The notes under the pieces are model-generated. The model was not told where the DNA came from, searched no databases, and saw only the letters and a list, made by a program, of their open reading frames with translations. Source: Microcaldota archaeon (GTDB lineage Archaea; Micrarchaeota; Micrarchaeia; Anstonellales; J096). Taken from it: 27,190 bases of DNA. The translations under genes were made by a program, and so were the position numbers. Where the stretch lies: positions 1,409-28,598 of the forward strand of contig JAPLWW010000035.1 in assembly GCA_026396375.1 (NCBI GenBank), read 5' to 3'. Each line of letters begins with the position of its first letter. The first letter of the stretch is position 1. Shown piece after piece: positions 7,678-14,002 of this stretch.

Positions 7678-8613
7678 ACACAATTCACGGAAGCACTTCG
7701 TTGTGGTATACCTTTCAATGTCGCTCATCGTCACTCCTATGAACCTTGAGTTCGGGATGCTGAACTCCTTTCCAAGGTAAGCCAGGTTCATGGATCCTGT
7801 CTTAAGGGTCCAATAGATGTACCATCCCCAGGCGTCGCAGTCTGTGAACACGTAAATCGGCAGTCCCCTGTCCGCCAGCTTCCTTATCATCCTCCTTGTT
7901 CCCCTGGAGCTTTGCCCTTTCGGGGTTATCAGGATTGCCTTTTCCTTCTGCCAGAAGCGGTCCTCATTGAGCCTTTGCCAAAGCGCGTCCTTTTCAACAA
8001 CAAGGACATAATTTGCATTGAGGCTTTCTATCTCCATGCCGTTGTCAACATCGCTTGGGATCATCCATCCGCTCCTTCCCTGCTTTGTGCCGTCTATTGT
8101 TACTTCCTCTCCTCCGAACTTGTCAACCAGCTTTATGTTTCCGGCTAACACTCCCTTCCTGTCAGTTGTCAAATGGAAATCCTCCCTTTTTGCCCCAAGC
8201 GCAACCTCCAAATCCTCGACAAGGACGTTTGACTCGCTCTGCTCCTCAAAAAGGCTTTCGTCAAGGTCATCCCCCAAACTAAACTTCAATTGGTAATAAA
8301 GTCCTCTTATGGAGGTGTGAAGGTCCTCTCTGATGAATTGCTTGAGCTTGTTTGCAACCGAGATTGTCTGCATGAATGTCCTTGCCTGCCCGAGGTTCAT
8401 GAATTTCCTGGTTTCGGTCTTATCCCCAAGCTTCAAGTACCCGTCAGTGTCGAAAAGTATGTTGCTTTTTCCCCTGAGCGGGGTCTCAAAAGTCGGCGTT
8501 GATCCTCCGTCAACTTCAGTAACCATGCCTTTGCCAAGGCCCTTGAGCCTGTCAAGAGCCTGCTGGTCCTCGCTCCTCCTGCCAGCGCTTTCACTCTTCT
8601 TTTTCTCCGCCAT
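7669..8613 (-). CDS. top6A: DNA topoisomerase VI subunit A, C-terminally truncated
   Basis: This is the DNA-cleaving subunit of the type IIB topoisomerase, related to Spo11. Residues 100-110 (TSIRGLYYQLK) hold the winged-helix active-site tyrosine, probably Tyr107. The Toprim domain shows Glu207 in VVEKDALWQRL and Asp258/Asp260 in FTDCDAWGWYIY; the family usually has TDGDPWG. The chain stops at residue 314, shortly after FIGVTMSDIERY, whereas archaeal subunits usually run to about 360-370 residues. The final TTTKCFRELCLV does not resemble the family, so about 50-60 residues of the terminal helical region are missing or replaced. The start overlaps the end of subunit B by 23 bases, the usual B-A order. 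Whether this shortened form still pairs and cleaves DNA cannot be told from sequence. Confidence 0.93.
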   Translation of the reverse strand: MAEKKKSESAGRRSEDQQALDRLKGLGKGMVTEVDGGSTPTFETPLRGKSNILFDTDGYLKLGDKTETRKFMNLGQARTFMQTISVANKLKQFIREDLHTSIRGLYYQLKFSLGDDLDESLFEEQSESNVLVEDLEVALGAKREDFHLTTDRKGVLAGNIKLVDKFGGEEVTIDGTKQGRSGWMIPSDVDNGMEIESLNANYVLVVEKDALWQRLNEDRFWQKEKAILITPKGQSSRGTRRMIRKLADRGLPIYVFTDCDAWGWYIYWTLKTGSMNLAYLGKEFSIPNSRFIGVTMSDIERYTTTKCFRELCLV

Positions 8614-10231
8614 TTTCCTCGCCCTCGCCTGCCCCGGATGATTCCGGCTTTGCCTCCTCCTCCCCGACCATGTTGGTCATGTACTTGGTCTCTATTATCT
8701 TTGTCAGTTTTTTCTGTATGTCATCCTTGCTCCCTGTTTCCGCAAGGTTGGCAAGGTCTTCGCTCAGCCTGCTAATGTATCTTAATAATGCAGTCTTCTT
8801 CTTTTCCATGTCCCCAACTTTTCTTTTCCTTCCAAGGCTTATCTTGATTCCCCTGGCTGCCTCCATTATCGCGTTCTTTATCTCCTGCTGGACCTCTTCA
8901 ATATCAGAGATTGCCTGCTTGCCTGCCCCGACATAGGGGATATGGACGCTTGAGATGTTCACAAAAATTACCGCAGGGTCAGTTTCCATGTCTATGTTGT
9001 ATCTCTTCCACTCTATCTCCTTTATCGCATTCGCAATCGCGCATCCTGAGGCATCAAACATCAAAGGGGTCCTGTTCGCATACCTGTATATCTCTCCTTT
9101 CTGCTCGTTTATCTTTCCCCCGAACCCTATCCCAACCTCAACTGCAAATGGTATTCCGCCTGAATATATCTTGATGTCCCTTTCAACGACATTTATGAAT
9201 TCCGGATCCAAAATATTCTTCATGCTTTTCTCTATCTGATCCTTGCCTATGGGAATGACAGAATCCAAGGGAGGCGCTATCCATTTCAATTTTTGGATCG
9301 CCTTCACCAGTTTCTCGGAATCCTCCCAGCTGAGCTCCTTTGGGCTTTTTGAAAAGTCGACATCTATTATCTCCTTAAGCTCTGAAATCTTCTGCGGCGA
9401 GAACCTTGAGAAGCTGTCAACAAGGAAGCCTGAGAGCTTCGGCTCCTTTGAGCTGTGGGCCATTGCCTGCAGGTCATAGACGCTTATCCCCAATGGATGG
9501 GGCTTGACCTCCTTTGGCTTTTTAGGGGCTATCTCTATGGATCTTGAGAACTTGTAATATTCGTTTCCTGGAGCTACCAGCTCTATCTGGGCATGGGGAT
9601 TCGCGATTGCCGTCTTTTTCAAATATTCCAGAACCCCGTACGAGCTTTTGTCAAACTTCACGTCCCCAAACTCTGCTTCAACAGTCAATCCATGATATGA
9701 GGCTTCCTGCTCGCCTATTATGACCATGTCAGGTTCATTGGTCTTCAGGTTTACCTTTATGTCGCAGCTCAGCATCTTGCCGTTGTGGGCTGAAAGGACG
9801 TGAAACGGCTGTCCAGTCGTTATCTGGGCATACATGGTGCATCCTGTTGCTCCTATTCCCTGCTGGCCCCTTTGCTGCATGTACCTGTGGAACTTTGTTC
9901 CTGCAAGCATCTTTCCCAAAGCCTTTCCAATTATGTTTTTCGGCATCCCGGGCCCGTTGTCAGAGACGACAATCCTGTACTTTTCCTCCCCAATCTCGAT
10001 TATCTCCACTTTAATATTAGGCAGGATGCCGTGCTCGTCGCATGCGTCCAATGAGTTTGTGACATACTCGTGTATTATGGTTGTTAGGCTCCTTGTCTTG
10101 CCTGAAAATCCGAGCATGTGCTTGTTTTTCTTGAAGAATTCTGCTACCGAATGCTCCTTGAAATCCTTGTGGGTGTCTCTCTGGGTTCCAATATCCGAAT
10201 TGGCAGGAATGCTTGGTTGGTTGGGGTCCAT
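8591..10231 (-). CDS. top6B: DNA topoisomerase VI subunit B (ATPase subunit)
   Basis: This GHKL-type ATPase closes the gate of topoisomerase VI around DNA. The nucleotide-binding motifs are clear: HEYVTNSLDA (54-63), DNGPGMP (91-97) and the lid RGQQGIGATG (121-130). The transducer domain carries RYANRTPLMFD and the GAGKQAI lysine loop that senses ATP. The length of 546 residues is normal; the last 25 residues form an acidic Glu/Gly tail typical of halophilic or DPANN proteins rather than a folded extra domain. The gene is first in a two-gene operon with subunit A. Its 5' end faces asnA across a 99-base divergent promoter region, with an A/T-rich CTTTAAAATG upstream on the minus strand as the probable TATA element. 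Confidence 0.96.
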   Translation of the reverse strand: MDPNQPSIPANSDIGTQRDTHKDFKEHSVAEFFKKNKHMLGFSGKTRSLTTIIHEYVTNSLDACDEHGILPNIKVEIIEIGEEKYRIVVSDNGPGMPKNIIGKALGKMLAGTKFHRYMQQRGQQGIGATGCTMYAQITTGQPFHVLSAHNGKMLSCDIKVNLKTNEPDMVIIGEQEASYHGLTVEAEFGDVKFDKSSYGVLEYLKKTAIANPHAQIELVAPGNEYYKFSRSIEIAPKKPKEVKPHPLGISVYDLQAMAHSSKEPKLSGFLVDSFSRFSPQKISELKEIIDVDFSKSPKELSWEDSEKLVKAIQKLKWIAPPLDSVIPIGKDQIEKSMKNILDPEFINVVERDIKIYSGGIPFAVEVGIGFGGKINEQKGEIYRYANRTPLMFDASGCAIANAIKEIEWKRYNIDMETDPAVIFVNISSVHIPYVGAGKQAISDIEEVQQEIKNAIMEAARGIKISLGRKRKVGDMEKKKTALLRYISRLSEDLANLAETGSKDDIQKKLTKIIETKYMTNMVGEEEAKPESSGAGEGEENGGEKEE

Positions 10232-10298
10232 GCTCTAAGGTTAAGCCCATAGACATTTTAAAGCTTCTTGAAGTTTTCATACGCTAATTTCTCACATA

Positions 10299-10308
10299 TT
10301 TATAAATA
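10299..10308 (+). promoter_or_regulatory. TATA box of asnA
   Basis: TTTATAAATA lies 22-31 bases before ATG 10331 in the divergent region between top6B and asnA. The spacing predicts a nearly leaderless asnA transcript. Confidence 0.65.
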
Positions 10309-10330
10309 CTACCACACTAAATAATATCCT

Positions 10331-11371
10331 ATGGAACTAACAATACCCAAGAATTACAGGCCTATGCACGACGTAAGGACTACAGAGAAGGCGATAAAGC
10401 AAATAAAGAGATTCTTTGAAGCTGACCTGTCAAATAGGCTGAACCTTGAAAGGGTTTCAGCTCCGCTTTTTGTTACTTCAGGGACAGGGATAAATGATAA
10501 CTTAAATGGCGTTGAGATGCCAGTCTCATTTTCAATAAGGGATTTGACTGACATCTGCAACAAGGCGGAGATAGTGCAATCATTAGCAAAATGGAAAAGG
10601 ATGATGCTTGCAAAGTACGGTTTCTACATAGGGGAGGGGCTTTACACAGACATGAACGCCCTGAGGCCTGATGAGCCTGTTCTGGACAACCTCCATTCCA
10701 TCTATGTGGACCAATGGGACTGGGAAAGGGTCATTTCCCCAGACCAGAGGAACATTGCGTTCCTGGAGTTCATAGTGATGAAGATATACGGCTCGATAAG
10801 GTCGACAGAGCTGATGATGGAGCAGAATTTCAAGGTTGCCCCAGCGCTTCCAAATGACATATTCTTTATCCATACGGAAGAGCTTGAGGAAATGTGGCCT
10901 AATCTTTCAAGGAAGGAAAGGGAAAACAGGATTGTTAAGGACAAGGAAGCAGTATTCATAATCGGCATAGGAAATAACCTTAAAGACGGGAAGCCTCATG
11001 ACGGAAGGGCTCCTGATTACGACGACTGGACAACTCTTGGCGAGAACGGAAAGCCAGGATTGAACGGGGACATTGTCGTTTGGAACCCTGTCCTAGACAT
11101 GGCGTTTGAGCTTTCCTCAATGGGAATCAGGGTCAACAGGGAAAGCCTGCTTAGGCAATTGGAGATAACAGGCACTTTGGAAAGGAAAAATCTTCTTTTC
11201 CATTCGATGCTTCTCAAGGATCATCTTCCCCTTTCAATAGGAGGGGGGATCGGCCAGTCAAGGCTGTGCATGCTCATGCTAAGGAAGGCCCATGTCGGGG
11301 AAGTGCAGGTAAGCATCTGGCCAGAGCGGATGGTTTCAGAATGCAATTCCAGCAACATACCTTTGCTTTGA
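10331..11371 (+). CDS. asnA: Aspartate-ammonia ligase (bacterial-type asparagine synthetase A)
   Basis: AsnA makes asparagine from aspartate, ammonia and ATP, releasing AMP and pyrophosphate, in the cytosol; its fold derives from class II aminoacyl-tRNA synthetases. The 346 residues match the bacterial enzyme along the whole length: VVHSLAKWKR-like QSLAKWKRMML, GEGLYTDMNALRPDE, LHSIYVDQWDWERV, HDGRAPDYDDW, GLNGDIVVWNPVL, FELSSMGIRV and the C-terminal motif-3-like SIGGGIGQSRLCML. It is distinct from the archaeal AsnRS-like paralogue, which lacks these signatures. It has its own TATA box and a T7 tract right after its stop, so it is probably transcribed alone. Bacterial-type AsnA is patchy in archaea, and transfer from bacteria is a reasonable inference. 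Confidence 0.96.
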   Translation: MELTIPKNYRPMHDVRTTEKAIKQIKRFFEADLSNRLNLERVSAPLFVTSGTGINDNLNGVEMPVSFSIRDLTDICNKAEIVQSLAKWKRMMLAKYGFYIGEGLYTDMNALRPDEPVLDNLHSIYVDQWDWERVISPDQRNIAFLEFIVMKIYGSIRSTELMMEQNFKVAPALPNDIFFIHTEELEEMWPNLSRKERENRIVKDKEAVFIIGIGNNLKDGKPHDGRAPDYDDWTTLGENGKPGLNGDIVVWNPVLDMAFELSSMGIRVNRESLLRQLEITGTLERKNLLFHSMLLKDHLPLSIGGGIGQSRLCMLMLRKAHVGEVQVSIWPERMVSECNSSNIPLL

Positions 11372-11378
11372 TTTTTTT
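11372..11378 (+). terminator. Poly-T tract after asnA
   Basis: Seven consecutive T on the coding strand begin one base after the asnA stop codon region; archaeal RNA polymerase terminates on such U-tracts. The next gene has its own TATA box 21 bases on. Confidence 0.55.
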
Positions 11379-11398
11379 AACGTTTCTTATGGCAAAAG

Positions 11399-11408
11399 CT
11401 TAAATATA
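11399..11408 (+). promoter_or_regulatory. TATA box of the VKOR-like gene
   Basis: CTTAAATATA lies 20-29 bases before ATG 11428, predicting a leaderless transcript; no ribosome binding site is visible before this ATG, which fits. Confidence 0.6.
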
Positions 11409-11427
11409 ATCCAAAGAAAACTTATTC

Positions 11428-11658
11428 ATGGAAGAGAAGCTCCCTCATATGAAGATAATATGCATCATTTCCTTCATAGGAGTGCTCTTTTCAGGCTATT
11501 TCTCATACATTGAGCTTGCCGAGGGAAAATGCCCCATAGGGGGATGCGCATCAATATTGAACATTCCAATATGCATCTACGGCTTCATAATGTTCCTGAT
11601 GCTTTTCATAACAAGCATCCTTGGAATTAGGCACGGAAGCGCAATAATGTGCCCATAA
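11428..11658 (+). CDS. Half-size VKOR-like membrane protein
   Basis: The 76-residue product has two hydrophobic segments (residues about 9-28 and 47-66) separated by a loop with GKCPIGGCASILNIP. That loop resembles the first half of the vitamin K epoxide reductase fold, including its shuttle cysteine pair (here Cys35 and Cys40) and the SGYFSY-type helix end. Full VKOR proteins have four or five membrane spans and a CxxC redox centre in the second half, which is absent here, and no continuation exists in other frames downstream. It may work as a dimer, pair with another protein, or be a remnant. Bacterial and archaeal VKORs reoxidise disulfide-forming partners; the neighbouring secreted proteins are rich in cysteine. 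The family assignment is moderate. Confidence 0.6.
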   Translation: MEEKLPHMKIICIISFIGVLFSGYFSYIELAEGKCPIGGCASILNIPICIYGFIMFLMLFITSILGIRHGSAIMCP

Positions 11659-11662
11659 AAAA

Positions 11663-11690
11663 AGCTTTAGCTAAAGTTTCGTTAAAGCTT
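11663..11690. repeat. Inverted repeat between the VKOR-like and Asn-rich genes
   Basis: AAGCTTTA (11663-11670) and TAAAGCTT (11683-11690) can form an 8-bp stem, and the perfect palindrome CTTTAGCTAAAG (11665-11676) overlaps it, allowing two alternative hairpins just after the VKOR-like stop. It may aid termination or be a regulator site. Confidence 0.5.
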
Positions 11691-11744
11691 CCTGAAAAAA
11701 TGCTTTAAAAGGGAGCAATCCCATTGCATAACAGGTGAATGAAA

Positions 11745-12974
11745 ATGAAGATGATGATCGCGGTAATCGCAATGCTTTTGGTTAGCGGGACAATCGCATT
11801 TGCAGAAAGCCATTCAAATGAAGATAATAATTCCGGCAGGCAATTCGGGGAAACGGTGCAGATAATGCACGCAAGCGGTTCATATGGCAATGAAACGGAT
11901 TCAAATTATTCCGGGGATTCAGACAACAATGAGGTAAACTCAAACGACTCGGATGAAATCGAGGCAAATAATTCTGATGACAATGAAACGAATTCAAATG
12001 ACTCGGATGAAAACAAGACCGTTTCAAACAATTCTGGAAAGAATAATATCAAATCAAATAAATCAGATGACAACAATACTAAATTGAATGGCAGTGCAAA
12101 AGGCTCAAACGACAATAATATAGGCCAGCAGCTTCAAGAGACAATAAGGCAGAGGCAGGTCGACCAGCTGAACTGCAACGCCCAATATATAATCAACATA
12201 TTGGACTATATTTCAGTTAACTCAAACGACACATCTGCAATAGACCAGGCGAAATCCGACCTTCTTGGGAGCATAAACAACATAAACACAAGCTCAAAGA
12301 AGGAATTCAGGGATTCCATGGCAGAATACAGGGATTCAGTCTCAAAGATAAGGTCAAGCATGGTTTCCGGAGTCAGGGAAATCATAGGCCACAAGTTCAA
12401 GCTAAAAGGCAACAATGGAAATGGCAAGGACGGGAACGAAAGCGACCTTAATGCATACATAAGCGAGCAAAGGCAGGAATTCAGGTCATGCTTCGTCAAC
12501 GCCACAAGGAACAGGATAAGCGCGGAAGTCCATTTGCTGCTGAACTTTTCAAAAGACCAGGAAAACGAGATGGACAAGCTGGACAAGAAGAACATAAGCA
12601 CATCAAAAATGAGGGAAACTGAAGATGAGCTTAATGGAAAGATAAATGAGATGGACTCAAAAGCATCTAAAATGGATGACGAAAACAGGATCCTCGAGCA
12701 GAAGCAGCAGTACATGGGGGAGATAAGGTACCTCTGGATTGAATTGCATGCAAACAAGATAAGCGCGATCCTTGCCAAGGCAAAGGCATTTGACGTAAAC
12801 TCAACATACGCTTCAAACATCAGCGCTGTGCAGTCTTTGCTTGACAAATCTGTTTCAGTTGGAGATAACAAGAGCTACACCCAGGATGAGTACAACGAGG
12901 CAAAGGGATACCTTGTTTCGGCATCAGACGAGGCGAAATCCATAGTGAATTCATTGAAGGGTAATAAGGGATGA
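11745..12974 (+). CDS. Secreted Asn/Asp/Ser-rich and helical protein
   Basis: I chose ATG 11745 because AGGTGA (11733-11738) is six bases upstream, the same spacing seen before uS4 and uS11; ATG 11739 directly abuts it. A TATA-like CTTTAAAA lies at 11703-11710. The product has a signal peptide (KMMIAVIAMLLVSGTIAFAES), then residues about 45-125 of low-complexity Asn/Asp/Ser sequence (many N-x-S/T sequons, a likely glycosylated stalk), then a long region of predicted coiled coils to the end with only two cysteines. No membrane anchor or family is recognised. The stop overlaps the ATG of a tiny lipoprotein gene in ATGA, so the two are translationally coupled. A surface structural or adhesive role is inference. 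Confidence 0.8.
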   Translation: MKMMIAVIAMLLVSGTIAFAESHSNEDNNSGRQFGETVQIMHASGSYGNETDSNYSGDSDNNEVNSNDSDEIEANNSDDNETNSNDSDENKTVSNNSGKNNIKSNKSDDNNTKLNGSAKGSNDNNIGQQLQETIRQRQVDQLNCNAQYIINILDYISVNSNDTSAIDQAKSDLLGSINNINTSSKKEFRDSMAEYRDSVSKIRSSMVSGVREIIGHKFKLKGNNGNGKDGNESDLNAYISEQRQEFRSCFVNATRNRISAEVHLLLNFSKDQENEMDKLDKKNISTSKMRETEDELNGKINEMDSKASKMDDENRILEQKQQYMGEIRYLWIELHANKISAILAKAKAFDVNSTYASNISAVQSLLDKSVSVGDNKSYTQDEYNEAKGYLVSASDEAKSIVNSLKGNKG

Positions 12975-13150
12975 AACTGGTTTTTGTTTTATTCTCCCTT
13001 CTTTTGATTTTGTCGATGGGATGCATAGGAGGGAGCAGTTCAGCGAATGCCCAGGGCTCGCTCAATGACATAAACGACAGCGACTTTGCCATAACTGATC
13101 CCGGGTTCGAGGACGACAATGTCACTCCTGTTGACTTTTCGGCGCAATAA
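12971..13150 (+). CDS. 59-residue lipoprotein
   Basis: This short gene begins at ATG 12971 inside the stop of the preceding gene (ATGA overlap) and ends at TAA 13148-13150. It encodes 59 residues: a signal sequence MKLVFVLFSLLLILS followed by a lipobox-like MGCIGG, with a GCIG match to the lysozyme-like lipoprotein of this window, then about 35 acidic residues (LNDINDSDFAITDPGFEDDN...). The mature part is too short for an enzyme. Translational coupling suggests it partners with or tethers the secreted helical protein. Its last 29 bases overlap the 3' end of the convergent regulator gene. The family is unknown; the signal and coupling make a chance frame unlikely. Confidence 0.75.
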   Translation: MKLVFVLFSLLLILSMGCIGGSSSANAQGSLNDINDSDFAITDPGFEDDNVTPVDFSAQ

Positions 13151-13862
13151 TCTCCTTTCCTTTTTCAGTTATCTTCACTATATTCTCCCTTCCCTTCCTG
13201 ACCAATTTCACAAAGCCCTGGGTTTCCATTGACTTTGAGATAAGGCTTGTCTTTGCGTCGGACCATCCAAGCGCCTTCCTCATCTCCTTCTGCTCGATTA
13301 TTCCTTCATTCCTCTTTATCGCTTCAAGGAACGCCTTTTCGTCATTTGTAAGCTCCTTGTCCTTGAGAAGCTCGTAATCCTGCTCCTCGTCGTATTTCTT
13401 CTCTATCCTCTGGGAAATCACCATCAGGATTATCGCCGTTATGACAAGGATAAGGGATCCTATAAGTATAATCTGTATCGTATTGTTATTATCCTGTGTT
13501 TTTGCAGAGGCCGTTGGAACGTCAATGGTGTCGTTTATTCCAGTGTCCATGACTTCTGATGAATCAGAGTACAGGAGGATTACGTCCCAATGGGTCTGGT
13601 TGTTCAATATCACCTTTTCCTCCTGGGATACCATGTTTCCGTTTGAGGAATATGCGCTTATATTGTATTCGCCTACAGGAAGCTCGACAGAGTAATTCTC
13701 AGTGAACATTCCCTTGTAGTAATGGTCCCCCTTCATCTCCAGGACAACCGACTCGTTGTACAGTTCAAAGCTGTATCCCGAATAGAACGATCCTGATATG
13801 TTTGCGGCTAGCGACAACGTCAGCAGTAGAATCCCAATAGTCGCAGTCAATGCTGCTTTCAT
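13122..13862 (-). CDS. Membrane-tethered winged-helix transcriptional regulator
   Basis: I prefer ATG 13862 to ATG 13868 because the TATA-like TTTAAAAAA (13884-13892) lies about 26 bases before it. Counting from the upstream ATG: signal peptide or first membrane span 1-22, an exported beta-sandwich-like domain 30-105 with LPVGEYNISAYSS (typical of PEGA/carboxypeptidase-regulatory-like folds), a Ser/Thr/Asn linker, a transmembrane helix 131-151, a charged linker, and a cytosolic MarR/Lrp-like winged helix 175-242 (LTNDEKAFLEAIKRNEGIIE, GFVKLVRKGRENIVKITEKG). Such archaeal proteins are thought to read an envelope signal and act on DNA from the membrane. Lying between the Asn-rich/lipoprotein pair and the giant surface protein, it is a candidate regulator of them; the targets are not shown by the sequence. 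Confidence 0.82.
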   Translation of the reverse strand: MKAALTATIGILLLTLSLAANISGSFYSGYSFELYNESVVLEMKGDHYYKGMFTENYSVELPVGEYNISAYSSNGNMVSQEEKVILNNQTHWDVILLYSDSSEVMDTGINDTIDVPTASAKTQDNNNTIQIILIGSLILVITAIILMVISQRIEKKYDEEQDYELLKDKELTNDEKAFLEAIKRNEGIIEQKEMRKALGWSDAKTSLISKSMETQGFVKLVRKGRENIVKITEKGKEIIAPKSQQE

Positions 13863-13883
13863 AAGCATAATTCAGGGCATTTA

Positions 13884-13892
13884 TTTTTTAAA
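13884..13892 (-). promoter_or_regulatory. TATA-like box of the membrane regulator gene
   Basis: On the minus strand TTTAAAAAA is centred about 26 bases before ATG 13862. This supports that start and a leaderless transcript. Confidence 0.5.
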
Positions 13893-13971
13893 CAGCTATC
13901 ATTCCCATGAACTTTTCCTTATGCTTTCAGCATGCCCATATTCCATCAGCTTCAGCGTCTTATTGTATCCA

Positions 13972-13980
13972 TTTTTAAAC
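13972..13980 (+). promoter_or_regulatory. TATA-like box of the giant surface protein gene
   Basis: TTTTTAAAC is centred about 27 bases before ATG 14003, with no clear ribosome binding site between, predicting a leaderless transcript. Confidence 0.5.
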
Positions 13981-14002
13981 CTTTTATGGCATAATATAGG
14001 AT

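Noticed and set aside
12206..12871. 221-codon frame antisense to the Asn-rich secreted gene
   Set aside because: Ser/Leu/Phe-rich composition mirrors the low-complexity coding strand; the sense gene has a signal peptide, ribosome binding site and coupled neighbour.
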